A stretch of 64,000 bases of DNA from Helopsaltes ochotensis (Eukaryota; Chordata; Aves; Passeriformes; Locustellidae). Made by a program: the position numbers and the translations under genes. Of the stretch, positions 15,011 to 29,900 are shown piece by piece (within the stretch, counting starts at the first letter, position 1; each line of letters opens with the position of its first letter). The stretch spans positions 298,565-362,564 of the forward strand of contig VXBM01000561.1 of assembly GCA_013400155.1 (NCBI GenBank), written 5' to 3'. A model generated the notes under the pieces. The model had not been told where the DNA came from, made no database searches, and saw only the letters and a list, made by a program, of their open reading frames with translations.

Positions 15011-15170
15011 TGCAAAAAAANNNNNNNNNNNNNNNNNNNGAAAAAAAGAAAACAACAACCAAAAATACCCCAAAAAACCAAAACCAAATCAACAACCAAC
15101 CACCACCACCACCACCAACCAAAAAACCCAACCAAAAAACAAAACAAAACAAACCCACAAAACTATTTTG
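15011..15170. repeat. A/C-rich low-complexity tract with a short assembly gap
   Basis: A-rich and C/A-rich sequence (AAAACCC, ACCACC and AAAC units) around a 19-base run of N at 15,021-15,039. The gap probably reflects difficulty in sequencing or assembling the homopolymer. The Gln/Asn/Pro/Thr-rich readings across it are artefacts. Confidence 0.85.
15021..15039. other. Assembly gap (19 N)
   Basis: A run of 19 undefined bases inside an A-rich tract. Frames that run through it contain X residues and should not be used. Confidence 0.99.
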
Positions 15171-18100
15171 AGAAAAACATGTAAAAAATGCAACTCCATG
15201 CTCAGAGTGCCACTGAAGCAAATTATAGATCACAACCATTATTTTTATTGTTGTGGTGCTTTTAAATAGGAGAAACAAAAGAGTTGTCAGTAAAACAGCT
15301 TTAGAGCCTATACAAACTCCACAGTGAATTTTAGATTATGTAACCCTGTAAATACAACTCCAGTGTTTCCAGCAAGTGATCCCTTCCTAACCTCTAGGCA
15401 TCAAGGGGAAAAAAATGAAACCCATTTGTTCTTCCCCTGTAATACGCTCACTTCTCTGATGGTCTCTGGTGCTCAGGAGGGAAACAATAGATGATTATTT
15501 TATTCTGCTCATAAGCCAACAGGGACAAAGAGGCTTTTGGTAGGAGTGGAAGAAGGGGCAGAGCTCTGGGTGGGGAGGACAGTGTTGTGGCTGTGTCTCT
15601 GCCCTCCACCTCCCTCCATTCTAGATGGGGCAAGCTGAGAATGAGGAAGGACAGGGTGTGTGCATCTCACTATGCTACCTATATCCTAATCAGCCTCAGC
15701 ACAGGGGGAAATTACAGCAGCCTAAGGAAAACTAAAAGCACTGAAAATTAATTTTAAAAGCTGAGAAGCAAAGGCATTTTTGCAAGGGGCTTAGCTGACT
15801 ATAACTACTTATCATCAAAATGTGAGGCTGAGACATTTTAATTTTTTCCAAGGTAAGGTTCTCAGGGAACATTACCTTTATTCTCTCTTGCATAATACAA
15901 ATTATGTTCCCCTTCTACTGAAAGAGAGAAGTGACTTTAAATGAACTGCATGTGAAAAATACAGGAAAACCTTTCAAAAAAAAAAACCAAACAAAAACCA
16001 AACAAAACCCCCTCCCCAAAAAACCAAAAAAAACCCCAAAACAAACCCAAAAATGGGAGAAAGCAAAGGAAAGAGGACAAGCAAAGTGTATTCTTTATAC
16101 AGAAACATTTCTAAATTCAACCACATATTTTGGTCCTGTCTACACTAGAGAAAAGCATCATGTTAAAAAAAGTGAGAATTGTTATGTCTTAAAGCAAGAA
16201 CTGTGAAAACACAGTACTGCCCTGAGGTAGGAGTGACAACAGCTGTGTTTTTTTAAAACATGCTGGCTCCTAGTGCTAACTGTGAGATGTGTCCTGCAAA
16301 AAATCACCAGTTTTGTTTGTGACATCCAACACACCTCTCCACACAGGTATCAGTTACCACCAGAGTTGTTTCAAATTAACTGCTGCAGTATAAGCAGGCT
16401 GTAAGGCACACACTTACAGAACCACACACAGACATCTGTGTTCTGGCCATTCATTTTATAAACACACCTCACCTCTCCATCCCTTCTGTCTTCCCTTTGA
16501 ACAGAGCAACATTTAGGATTTTCTTTTTGGACAACATGTATGGTGATGCAATATTCTCCAGAGTAGAAAAGTTCTCCCGTTTTCTACTTGTGACCATTAT
16601 TGGTAATGGCTCTTTGTCTGTGATTTTATCTTTTATTTCTCTAAAGGTACCATGTTACCATGAGACTTCTTTGTCCTGGAGTACTCCGAAGTCCAAAATT
16701 TTAAGACAGCTTAGAAGTTGGACCACAATTTAAAGGTCCTTATTACTTGCAATACTAGATCTGTTTACTATTCATAACAACTATTTATGGGGTTTAAGGA
16801 ACTAAGAAATTGTGAAACAGAAAAATGCTAAACAATTTCTTATCACAAGAACAGCTTTTCACTCAGAGATTTTGGCATTCCTCCACCAGAATACCCCCCA
16901 CTCAGGCTCACCAATATGAAGCATTTGCCAAGACATTCAGCCAGGTTGGCCTGAATGTTTCTTCTGGAATGCTGAGGTTTAGTTCAGTTGCTGAACTATG
17001 GGCACACATTAAAAAAGAGAAAAAACCCAGACATGATTGACTTGAACATCTTCCTCACTTTGGTTTAGGTTTCTTTTGTGTGTGTCTCATTCAATCTCAG
17101 GCTCTACCGCTTGCTTGGAAGCTGTTGTCAGATTTTGTTATTAAAACCACTGTGGGGTGTTGTCAACAACCACGGGTGCATCTTATACACAGTGTGTTGT
17201 ATTACTGTGATTTCTCAAGAAAAATCAAGCAGGGTGAAAGGAACTGGGAGGATGGAAGCAGAACAATTATCTATCAATATCAGGTCGCATATCAGGTTAT
17301 CCAGTCAGTATTTTCTGTCTCCAAGAACAACTTCCCACAAAGCACGCCCACTGCATAGCTCTGTCAGAGTGTTTGATGCAGCAAGGCTGAGCCACAGAGG
17401 GACCTGAAAGAGCAATCGATAGCACTGCATGCTGCACCTGGACAACATGAAGCTTTCCAGAACAGCTGAGGATCTCACAGGTTCCTCAGGGATGTTGTTG
17501 ATGGAAGAAGGCCAGGACAAGTTTGGGGGAAAAGGAAAAAGAAAGGAGTTACCAGATCATAATTAATCAGGCTGGAGATATAGGCTAGAGATAGCATCCA
17601 ATTTCTTAGCAGTGTTTTCACCATTAAAGTTTCCCAAGAACAGAAACTGAGAAATTGAAACCTGTGAGAGAATAAAAAACTAAAATTGCACTGCAATTTT
17701 ATCTATGCTTTCATTTAGCTACTGTGATTGATTGCTAGTTACTTTCAAATTTCCTGTTAAAAGTTTGATTTAGAGCAACACAAAACCCTTTCACTGGGAT
17801 TTTCAGTTCCAAATAGAACAAACTCATTAACAGAATTAATAGATTCTGGTCAGTTTTCACTGCCAAGCTTTCTTTAAAAGAAACATGCTCATTAGGATGT
17901 TGCATGGGAAGAAACGAAATTGAATGAGCAGGAAAAAATACATATACAAGACATGAAATTTGATTCAACTGGCAGCTGAAGCCATGCTCAAATTTTTGTA
18001 GAGAATTTTTATATTCATAACCTATATTGCTGCCTTATTGAGAGCAGATCTCTAGTTGTCAATGCAGGAAGTTTGCTTGTCAAGGGGATTTACTTGGAAA

Positions 18101-21100
18101 TAGTTAAATCATGTTATGATTTGTAATGTCTTTTCCCAGTTAAAATAAAAAAGCACTTTTGGATGCAGCAAAAAGGTTTCTCTAATTGCAAAAGCTACAC
18201 TCTTACTTATCACACTAGTCTCCCAAAAGCAATGCATCCTGTCAGCATGATATTCTGTGGCTATAAACTCACTTCGCATTCCTCAGCTCACCACTTACCA
18301 GAAAAAAAACCAAACTCAGTGTTGTAGGGTAACCCCTACAATTAATCAGCTGAAAAAAAATTAGCCAATTTTTTAAGATGTTCACCATGCAAACTTTGGC
18401 TTCACTCTTCACACTTCTGCACTTTTAAGCCTTGTTTAGAACTGCGCTTTCAAGTGCTTCCTCAGTGAAAATATCAGTGCACCTGCAAATCCCTCCAGAC
18501 TTAGCATTCTGCAGTGGTCCACATTTCTTCACCAGCCACTGAATTTTCTGTAGTGTACTAAGTTATAATTTGGAGCATGAGGGCACTGGAACATACAGAT
18601 ACATTAACACACTTTTGCTCCTCCATTCTTCCATTTGTACTCATCTAATCCAGAAATGCCTCCTCTACTCCAGCCTGCCAGATAAATGCAGCAAGTTTTT
18701 AACTATTTCCTTTCAGACATCATAGCTCTAGTCTCCTTTAGTCTTAATTCTTCCTTTTCACCTCCCTGAGAGGTTTCAGTTAATTAGTTTTCTTCTCTGG
18801 TCTTTGGGAACTCTTGTTTTTCTCTACATGTAGCCTTTGGTACTCATAATTCATACTGATGCTGCATTGACTCTCCCTTGCTCTGAAGGACTTAATCCTT
18901 CTTCCCTTCTTTTATGATGCATCACTGGGGGGAAAAAAATATATTTACAGCATCTAAAAACTCAAGAATTGTTATTGGACCAGAAAGAGTAAAGGTGACA
19001 CATCTTACAAAGACATGCTCTCCCTAAAATATAAAGCAAAGGTTGTAAAAACATGTAGGCAGAAATGAGCATTTCCCAAATTACCTGCACTTCTCAAACA
19101 CAAGGGTAAGGTGTGCAGGTATTTTGAGGAAAGAAAAGAAACCCCAGCACAATATAAAATTCCCAAGCATTTTCAACTCTGTTTTCTTGTCAGTGATTTC
19201 AACCTTCCTTGCAAGGAGACAGACATTAGCTCAATTATTTTACTGCTGAGGTCTAATTTGCAGGTGAGCGCCTCCAATTAATCCACGCTTTAGATACAAG
19301 TTTGAGGCTTGTGTACTCATTGTATCCAAACAAAAACCCTAAAGAAAGGTTAACAAAACTCTGGTGCTGACATGCACCTGAAAGAATTTAAAATGTTACT
19401 GACTAAAGTACGTAACTGAACGTTACAAAGCCTATCCCACATAGATTCAATGCAAGCAGCAATAGGAAGACAGTAAACCCTAAGGTATGATCCTGCAAAT
19501 CCCTCAAGAAAAATATTTTAAAGATTTTCAAGAGAACATTTGGAAAAAAATCAAACAAGTCTACATCTAGAAACTCCCATCAGAGTTTTACATCTTTACC
19601 TGAGCACTGCTTTACAGCAATTAGTAGACAGAATACATAAAGACAGATTAAAGACAAATTAAAAACAAAATTCTCTTGGTTAGATTCAGTTATTTTGCTG
19701 TAAAACCTCTTAAGGTGATTTTGCAACATCAATATTTACAAATACTTACGCTGATATTCTTCATGTTTCTGATGCATCCTTGATGAGATTACAATACTGC
19801 ATGACTGCTGATAAAACTTTATTTTTCAAGATAAGCAAACCTAGGGAAAATTCATGTGAAAAATAATGTTCACAGAAGCAGTTACATTCTGCTAGCCCTG
19901 CAATCAGGTGGCTGACCCTTATTCAATATCAAAACAAGAAATGCAGATTCTCCTCTGTGCTTCAAAATTCTTGAGTCATCTTCAGACAGGAATAGACATT
20001 TATTTTTCAACCAACTTATTTTTGTCAGTTTTCAACCAATTTCTGTCCTAGTAAGCACACAACCAGATTTACAAGACTTCAAGATGTAAAAGCCAGATTC
20101 TTAGCTGCTACCATTAAAGAAATCTGAAATGGGAATGTCCTCGAGTGCCAAGCTCTTCCTACATGACTGCCAGTGAAATCTCTAGTTACTTGTCTGCCAA
20201 GTTTCAAAGGACCAAAGTGATTCACCAACTCCATACTATGCTTATAGAACAATAGTCTAAAGTCCTGTTAATCCAATGTTCACTTTATGGATCAAGAGTG
20301 CAGGTTGAGCCTTTAGCTGATCAGCCTTACTGACACAGATTAACTTCTGAATATGCAATGTTTTCTTAGGTGTGCTAGTAAAAGTTTAGAAGCCTCATCA
20401 AAAAATGAATGATGCATCTTGAAAAACAATGCACTCTGTGCAGATGTTTACATACATGACATGCCAGACTTACAGGTTTTCCAATTCATTGGAGGGGAAA
20501 AACTCACCAATCCCTTCTCCCCCTGCTCCTAAAAACCAAAACAAATCAACCAACCAACAAAAAAAAATCATCACATCCCACCTAGTGGAATCACCACTTC
20601 AAAATTCAGTGGTAAAACCCCCATCAACTTCATTGTGGCCAAATTTTCATTTGCATGCCATGTAGAGAAAATTCTGTTTAATTTGCTCCCATGAAGACAT
20701 GGCAAAATTAGTTTAAGCTTTCTTCCACCCACAAAACTTTCATCCAGAACTCATTCTAAAAGTCATACTTAACTCCAGAGGTGTTTTGGTGTTTTATAAA
20801 AACATGCTAGAGAAAATGCATGAACAATTCTGTGTCTGTGTTGTTAATCCCTACATGCAGACCAAAAGCTCTCCATAAAACAGCAATCAGTAGTTTCTCG
20901 CTTCCTATTACAGCTGATGCGCAAAAATATTTGTTATTTGTGTTATGGGAAACAGTCCACATCAATACTAAATTATTTTCACTTCAATACAGTTGTTTTT
21001 TGTTCTTACTATAAAAACCATAATGGAAAAAGGACATGAATTCATATTGTATGGAAGGTTTTATTGATTGCTAAATTGCTGTCGCTTACATCAGGTATAG

Positions 21101-22136
21101 CACTTTAATTCCAATCCAACAAAACTAAAAAGAAGCTGCTATTAGAGACTTGTTTCTGTAAGCCTTTCAGTTGTCAAATACATATTGTTCTGCACAACTC
21201 TCAGGCTGCCAGCAACACAACAGTGTTATTGTAGCTGCACAGCTTACACTGTATGCTTCAGTATAAGCGAAGAGTGATCTGAAAATCCATCACTTTTACG
21301 AGTTACACTTCTTTATGCTACAAACAAAACCCAATTTTCTACTTCTTTTCAATTTTATACACAGCACAAAACAAATCTCAGGGTTTGTGGTAGAAATTAT
21401 TTGATCCTATACAGAAGACAACATCAAATTTTAGTGACAGTGATTATGTTCTGTGATTAGACTCCCATTCAAGATTACTTAAACTGACATTGCATTGTGA
21501 CCCTTTCCAGAAGCATGGAAAATCCATCCAGTAGACCAGATCCTCCTCTTGTGCTTCACCTTATGACTGACATGAACAAATCTAATGTCACTGTGTATCC
21601 TACACGATCAGGCCTCTGTGTGTCACAACTGACTATCCAGGCTTACTCAGCACTAGAGAAGTACTCTGAAGAAATCTGATAATTCTGATGAACCATAAAT
21701 AATACTTACAGAAGAGCATGTTATGATATTCACATTACTGAAAAAGAGAAGAAAAAACTGCTGGGAAGGAAACGAACAAGTAAATCAAATGTTCAAGAAT
21801 ACATTTTAAAAAAATCACACTTAGAACTGGGGCAGCCTATCCTAGGGCTAAAAAGGAAACATCCCAAATAATAGTGCATGGCCTTTAATGTATAAACAAA
21901 ATCTTTACTGAGGGCACAAAAAAGAAATGCTCTGGTAACCACTACCCCAAGACAGCAGATTCCTGCAGAAGTCCAGAAAAGAAACACAGGTTCCTAAGGA
22001 GACTTTCTGATCTCTCATCAAAATGATGAAGAGTAAAATAAAGGCAGTTTTAAAAGCAAAGTGCCAGTACAGAAAAGACATGCTAGAACTGCGGCCCATA
22101 GCTAGAGCTGTAATTTCTCCTTCCTCATTCCAAACT
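15171..22136. other. Intergenic DNA, no gene seen
   Basis: AT-rich non-coding sequence. A/C-rich low-complexity tracts occur at about 15,978-16,050 and 20,515-20,570. Short open frames are scattered, none with recognisable domains or flanking splice signals that extend into an exon series. Confidence 0.6.
15978..16050. repeat. A/C-rich low-complexity tract
   Basis: Poly-A interrupted by CC and CCC (AAAACCAAAC and AACCCC units). It may be a decayed poly-A tail of a retroposon, but no body could be recognised next to it. Confidence 0.75.
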
Positions 22137-22205
22137 ATCAAAAAAAAATTGACACTTCTTAAGAAAACCCTAAACAAAATGAAACAAAATGAAACAAAAA
22201 AAATC
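22137..22205. repeat. A-rich tract with AAAATGAAAC tandem units
   Basis: An A-rich stretch ending in about three copies of a 10-base unit AAAATGAAAC around 22,174-22,200. Confidence 0.7.
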
Positions 22206-23715
22206 CTCAACAATCCCACTTCTTTTCAACAAAGTTGTTTCTCTTCACTCTAGTTTCCTAAAGAGGATTTCACTGTGAGCAACAAAATTCTGTATAACAC
22301 AAATAATTCATCGATTTCTGGAATGAAGCATTAGTAGCAGTAAACAACAAGCATAAATGACAATCTCGATTTTTAACTGTTATATTCGTTAACATGGAAA
22401 GAACTGTAATCAAAATCCAGAAAAACTCAGATTACCACTGAAATAAAAGATGCTTAATCCAACTTGTAAATACTAAATATTCCCCTTCCTACTTTGCGAA
22501 GTTGCTTCTGACAATAGCTGTCAACCAAAATTCAGTTATTTATGCAGCATGGACTCCCCTAAAATTACATTGTCAAACATTCAGATTATAAATACAAGAC
22601 CTCCTATGTATCATAAAAAAGACAAAAATTGTCTTAATATAAACAACACTTGGTTTCACTAACTTTTTGTAAATTACAATGCAAATAACTCATTTCTCTA
22701 ACATAAATCCTAGATTTTAAAGAAGTCAAACTGGTAGAGAATAGAATTATTGTGAACTGCTTGACATCAATGCTTGATACCAATGAGGTCACAGATTATT
22801 CTCAGCATCTACCCAGTGTAAAACTTGCCAATGCAGCTATTAACACTGACAGCTAAGTTGCCAATAGTGGAATGACCAGATGACAATGACTTTCTCCACT
22901 GCCCTGTGAAGAGAAAGTACTTTAAAGCAGCACAGATGAACAGTAGCAAGGAGGTTTGCATGTTTACTGCTTGTTTTGTGACTATTTTTAGAGCAAATGA
23001 AAGATTTGTCCCTTCAAAAGTACAAACTATCTTTTCAGTAACAGTTGATTTTAAATTCCTTCCTAAGATCATGGGAAGACAGCAACCTGTAAAATAAGGC
23101 TTAAAGGACTTAAGAGCTTTTCCTTGAGCGGAGTTTTAAAAGCTCACTGCACTCTACTGTCATATATGCTTTAGGTAACTGGAAAAAACAAACAGTTCAA
23201 CTACAAAGGAAGTCAACTGGTCCTGAAAAGAAAATGATTCGACAGAAGACCCACTCTGAAATAACGTAAGTGAAGATGAGTGCTTCTATTTGAAAGCTTT
23301 CCTGGGGAAAGATACACTTTGAAGATCCATTTCATTCAGTAACACAGCACCAGCAATGGTGCTGATGTGTTTATAAAGTAAACTACCTTATTAGTGTGTT
23401 GTCCTGCTTGTTTCTAATTACTCTGTTGCTCTAATTTAGTATAGACTTAGCCTATGTACAAAAAACAATATTGGTCTAAAATCTGAAAGTGTCCCCAAGG
23501 AAATTCCAGAAGATGACTTCTATGCATAAATTTGCAATTAACTTTTGAGGTCAAGCAAGGGTGTTTCAGACAACCTATCTCATCAAAATATTTTTATAAG
23601 AATCTATTGAGTGTAAGTCTAAAAAAATAACCACCTGCACATTTATCTTTTTCATGAACCATGCATGCTCCACAAATTTAAGATTCAACTGGTCTGCTGG
23701 AATCGCAACAAAAAA
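22206..23715. other. Downstream flank of PLRG1, no gene seen
   Basis: AT-rich sequence beyond the likely PLRG1 polyadenylation site. No exon recognised. A longer PLRG1 3' UTR ending inside this stretch cannot be excluded. Confidence 0.5.
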
Positions 23716-23739
23716 AGACAAAAGGAAAGAGAAATAAAA

Positions 23740-23745
23740 TTTATT
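23740..23745 (-). terminator. PLRG1: PLRG1 polyadenylation signal (AATAAA on the minus strand)
   Basis: AATAAA lies on the minus strand about 125 bases beyond the PLRG1 stop codon, the first canonical signal met. Cleavage would fall near 23,715-23,730. Inferred from motif and position only. Confidence 0.6.
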
Positions 23746-23870
23746 ATAAAACATATTGAAATAGCAATGACTTAGCTGACTTCTTGCTCTGCTGTTCTAG
23801 GCAGAACAAAATGAGACTGAATGCTCTCAGGAAAGCCAAAACAAAATTACAGAAGTAGTATGCTGCCAGA

Positions 23871-23930
23871 CTAAAATCTCTTTCTCTTGATAATTTCTGG
23901 TTTCCAGCTGACAGGATGGGTTTCTTCAGT
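23871..23930 (-). CDS. PLRG1: PLRG1 coding exon 15 (last)
   Basis: Codes for residues 497/498-516, TEETHPVSWKPEIIKRKRF, then TAG at 23,871-23,873. The acceptor TTTTAG precedes it. The basic C-terminal tail matches the vertebrate protein. Confidence 0.95.
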   Translation of the reverse strand, partial: TEETHPVSWKPEIIKRKRF

Positions 23931-26900
23931 CTAAAAGGAAAAAAAAAATCTTATAAGGATTATTTAATACTTGAAACTCACCTATAATTAAGGTTTAGTT
24001 TAAAATACTACTTATAATATACATATACACTCTATTTCATATGTAGCATTATTAATACCTAATCTACAATGTAATTCATTTACCCAAATTAAATTTTCTA
24101 TCATCTCACTGTCTGAAGTACATAGCAGTACTTGTTCTGGTCTTCTTTTTTTCCAACAAGGAAAATAATCAGGTTGCCAGTGGCATTTCCAAACCAGCAC
24201 TGTGGTTATCAAAGCAGGAGTTGCCAGTGACAGGCCTGCTAGACATATCTACATCAGTATCAGTAGATGTCACAGAGTGTATTTTACTTATTTCAAGCAA
24301 GATAAAAAAATTCTGATTCTTTATATCTAAGAGTTACTTCCACTCTAATTCAGTGCAAAATTCCAACATTTAATAAAAATTCTTATATTCTTTATATTGA
24401 AGACATACACTGATAAACTATTGTCGTAGGGGGACAGCTACACAATCATCTGTTGTGCTCCCCACCGGTAAATTAATCTAGATTTTAGAATAACAGTTTG
24501 AAAATAAGATCTTTACTCTAAACTCTAAAAATTGTCAAGGCAAATAACTAATCCAGATCATATAAATAAGTACAATAAACCTAAAAGTGCAATCCTTTTG
24601 CTGATTCCCATATTTTTATTAATACAACCCCACACAGTTCCCCACTAGGTTCAAAACTCAATGTACATTATTGTATTCAGATTTTTCCAAACTTCACCAC
24701 AAAGGCCTTTTACAGAAGAGTTCACAGACCTGACACTTATTTGTACTACAGCATATAACAATCATTAGGAATGCAGAAATTAGCTACTGTCCTGTTAATA
24801 CTAATACAGAGATCTTTCAAACTTCAACAAAATTTAAGTCTGAACATGTCCCCTACTGATATGTGTTACATTAGCCTGAATTCTTTTGATTTTATAGAAA
24901 TACTTTATAAAGACACTTTGACATACCGCAGTATCATCTTCTTTGTACACTTTTATGGTTTTATCAGCTTCAGCCGTTAGCAATCTGCTTTCTGACTGGT
25001 CAAAAACACAAGCAAATATTCCTGATTCACTGTCCAAAGAACCCGGCTGGACAGCTGCATGTACTCTCTGGAAATTGTATCCAGTTCTCCAGTCCCAAAG
25101 GTGCATAGTACCATTATCAGCTACAACAAACAAACAAACAACCTTAGCATTTTGACCAGTTAATTTCGATCTGTTTTCTAAAAACGGCATCATGAACAAC
25201 TAGTAAATACATCAGGAATACATTACACAACATGAGCTATTCATGCAGAATAGCTCAGTACACCCTATAAATTTTCCTATTTTTTGTTGTTTTCATTTCT
25301 CAAAATCTCATCCAGATTTTCACCAGAAAACCCAGAGAGATGATGCACTACATCACAGGGCAATTGCAGCAAGTTGCTTTGGAGGCACAGTAAGGACTGG
25401 CATTCTGAATATCAAGCTCCCTGTTCAGTAGCTCCACTGAAATTGAATGAAGAGGCATCACCCTCCCAAAGAGATTAAGGACATTAAGGACTCTTACTTA
25501 ATGCAAAGTAGGTTTAATGTTTGCAGAGAATTTATTCCAAATCCAGTTTAAACCACTGCCAGTATTGCTGCTACTGGCATCAGCTACAGGGCATTCACAG
25601 CAATCTGAACTCTATTCAGAAGGATGCTCTCAAGAAAAGTTTTCTGTTACAAAACCCAATACCTTTCAAAAGTCTCTAGCCAAAACAGACCTATTAAAAA
25701 TTAAATTTCTCCATGGCTGCCAGCTAGATAAGAAATACAGTTGTTTCAAGAAGGGTGTTTCTACAATAGAAAACTCTAAGGTAAAATCAAGTTCTTTTAA
25801 TTGAGCATCACCTTCTCTGAAGCTGTTGTAGATAGCGTGAGGATGTAAAGGGGAGAATTAATACTCAAATTTTAACTTTTAAAAAGTTGCAATTAATATT
25901 ATTAAAATGATAATATGGGGGGTTTTTATGTGGAGAAGTAGTTTTTAAAGGCTCAGCTACTGCTAACATGAAAAAGTCTTACAAGGAGTTTCTGAAAGTG
26001 TCTTTAAATAATGACATATAAGTCCATTCCAGTATTTTGCGCAGTTCTTGTTCTTACTAGGGATGTGCCAGTTGTCAAATACAGTTTTATCCAAATTTTA
26101 AAGTCAAGAGCCCCTTTTACACATAGTTGGAAACATAACCAGAGTAAGATGACAATGTAAATGACTGTTTTCCAACTCCTGCTTTGCACATTTCCATCTT
26201 ACTCCACATCCCTAGCCTACAGGACCAAGGGCACATGGGACCAAGTGCATTATTCCCAATTGACTTTAGCAAGATGCTTCCATATCCTCTATCCAGTCTC
26301 AGTGCATCAACATGCAGCTAACTCTAGAGGAGGCACTATTGAGCAGCAGACCATAAAGGATGAACTCTGGAGCCTTGCAGCAGCAGCCAGCTGAGAAGAG
26401 TAAATCTCTTCCATGCAGTACATTAAACGTCCTTCCAATTCATTTTATTTGCATGCAGCTTAGAAACATCTAAGGACATGACAGTGGCCCTGCTCACTAC
26501 AAAATGAAATGGTGTCCTGCAGCAGGCTGACAGGACTAGATAAAGCAGAGCTCCATGAGCATCTCTGCCTAAAGGACCTCCAGCCACATGTACATGGGGG
26601 AGAGGAGAGGAATGTGTATTTCTCATTTTTACCTCCTGAGACCAAAACACCATCAGAATTTACAGCCAGTGTGTTTATAATAGCATTGTGACCAGAGAGG
26701 TTCTGAATGAAGTTTCCATCTGGGAATTTCCACTGCTTAATATTGTCTGGAGAACCAGATGCAAATGTGTAACTGAAAGAAAATAAACACAGTATATTAA
26801 AGCTCAAAATAGCTTTAGTGAGAGCAAATGTCGTTTATTAAAACTACTGCTAAATGCTATTTTCAAAATTACTTAATATTAAAACTGCTTTTCTGACATG

Positions 26901-29900
26901 TTTACTTCACATGAAATTAAGCAATTTTATGAAGTCATGAATTACCTATTCCTACTGTTTTCTTTCTGCTTCATAAACTAAACTCTCTAACATCCAATAT
27001 GCTGTAGGATTAATATGCAAGCAAGTATTTAAAATGCACATGAAGTTCTCTTCATCTGTTACACTGGCAAATTTTCAGGTATGAGGACATCATCAGCAAA
27101 GGTAACGGGAAAAATAAGGCAACAAACCCCAAGCATAGGCTAATGGCTAGTCTTGCAAAATTACATAAGCAAGGAAAAAGCCCTGCCAAAATGTAACTAA
27201 GAAAGAGAATTTTTTCCACTGAGTTACCCCAAAATAAAAAATTCCTTCATTTAAAGATGTGCAAGCAGTTACATCATTGTTTGGGTAGCACATACAAAAG
27301 CCTGTAGGTTCATTTGCCACAATGTCCAGGGAATTTTCTGTCTATTTAAAAGATACCACAAATTAAAAAGTAAGTAGTACAAGAAAATACCAGAACATTA
27401 AAAAAAATAGAAATACTGAACTAAATGCTGACAGTTGCTACCGTTTGACAAGAACACCTCGAGTTTATTTTCAAAAAGGTGTAATTGATGAAGCTGAAAC
27501 TTCAATTACTTTTTTTTTTTCCGAACATAAGTAAAACTAGAAGTTTTTTCTATAGCTATAGCTAACAGGCTATACAATTTTTCAGGCACACATTGGAACA
27601 GAGCTTATTAATATCAAAGATTCTGAATTTTTGATAGAAATGACAGAATATAATTTTAAAATATTAAAGGCACAGAAGTAATCAAGTTGTATGTGAATTC
27701 TTTTCCTCCATTGTTTTAATGGGGATCCAAACAGGCAACTGCTGTGCATCAAAATACAGCATCTAAATTCAGAGCACTTCCAAGAACTTCTGCTTCAAAG
27801 CTTTAATTCTCACAATAAGTTTTTTTTTTTCAAGGCCAGTTTGATTGAAATGTCTTGTGCAGTGAACCACATATTCAAAACAAAGGCCATTCTATTAATC
27901 ACTGTCTCCTTTAGCATTAATCTCACATGTGCAATGGCACATTACAAAACTACTGCAATTCCTGCTCACAACCATTCAGTTACATATTTATTATTAGCCT
28001 TACAAGCACTGTATCATAGTTTTGAAGACTGAAAGAAAGGCATACACAAGTGGGATATAAGACATTCTCAGGACTGCTAATGTACACCAATGCCAATACT
28101 AGGGAAGCACAAACAGTGCAGTAAAATGTATCTGATAACTGATAGGTACATTTTTGCATCATCCAAAATGCATTAGTTTCTCACATTATCATGCTCTACC
28201 ATTCTACATCATCATTCACACTGGCTGTCTTCAATTCTCAAAGAACTGTGAAAGTGTAAGAGAATAAAGAAAACTTACTGTCTTGGATGTAGCACTACTG
28301 CTCTTACAGATTTCTTGTGATTTGTTAAAGTAACACGAGTTTTTCCTGCCACCAAGTCCCAGAGCCGTATGGTAGTATCATGACTGCCTACAATGAGAAG
28401 AAAATTTTTAAAACGTAGTGGAAACTATCCCTTGATTTTAGCATAATCATTACTTTGCTAAGGCAGCCAAAATGATGTGAAAGAGACAAAAATATTGTGC
28501 TAATGTCACCTTAGATGAAAAAGATGCCAGATTGCAAAAGTATTTTTCCTCAGATTTAAATCAAAGAACTAAGTTGTTACACTGCAAAGCTGGATTTTGA
28601 CATAGCAGGAAAGAAGATGAACACTTAACCACAGCACTGGACACTCCTTTACTGAAATGGGGAGAACCGAAATATCCCAGAAAATGCAAGTCTCAATACA
28701 TATTATAACACAAATGAAAATACCAGAAAAAAAGAAGTGCAGAAATGCATTCAAAAAATGCACAGCCATATTTGCTTAACATACCATTAATAGTAAGCAA
28801 TAACAATTGTGTTGCCCATTTTCAACAGAAACTAGTATGAGATTTGAGCAAATTCATCAAGGTAACATCATGAACATCACAGAATTACTGAACAAACACA
28901 TTCATCATTAGGGTTTTCAATCACGTTACTCATGAAACCACGCCTACTATACCTGTAATAATTTGGGGTTCTGCAGCTTGGCACTTCACAGTTGCTACTG
29001 CATTTGTGTGTCCTGACAGTGTGTGTACACTGGCTTTTGTCCTTACATCCCAAATCTATGAATTGACAGCAAATATGTCATATGTCAGTAACAGGTGCAT
29101 ATTCAATGCGTTTTAGGCACTGTCATTGATTAGCCTTACAATTTCCTTGCCATAGTCCTACAGATTAAAAAATGGTATTTAGGTAGTATTTTTCATCCCA
29201 CCATTTATCACAGAACTGTCTCAGCTGGCAAATTTCAAGGGGAGCAGGAACCAGTGAACTTCTAGGCATATGGATAATTTAAGTCTACATAGTCCCATAC
29301 CACCTTCTAAATACTAAGCAATCCTACATATACTATGTAGTCTACCTACTAAATTAAGAAATAAAACATTATCCTGAAGTGACATGGCATGTTCGTGCGT
29401 TTGGGCTTCAATTTTATCAACAACATAAGACAAAACTAACACAAATCATCTTAGTATTTCATGTAAATTGGTGATAACTTTTGCTAAGCGCTCATTTTTA
29501 CAAATGAAGATATTGAAATACACATATCAAGGTGTTAAAACACAACAATGCTATACTTACTCGTGCTGTTGAATCTCTGCTACATGTCACCAGCACATCT
29601 ATTGTTGGATGCAAGTCTAAGCCATAGACAGCACTTAGATGACCATGGTAATGCCTGATAACCTAGATGAATAAAAACCACGTGAGCTAATAATTGAAAG
29701 AGTATTCTAAATGCTTTGATTTCTGTATTTGCTACTACCAATTCCTTCAATTAAAGAAATTGCAGCTTACCTTATTGTATTCAAGATCCCAGCATTTCAC
29801 TTGTTTGTCTTCTCCACAAGAAAAGAGGTACGGACTTCTTGCGCTTACTATCACCCCTCGTACAGTACTGATGTGTCCCGTCAACGACAACTTCAATTTG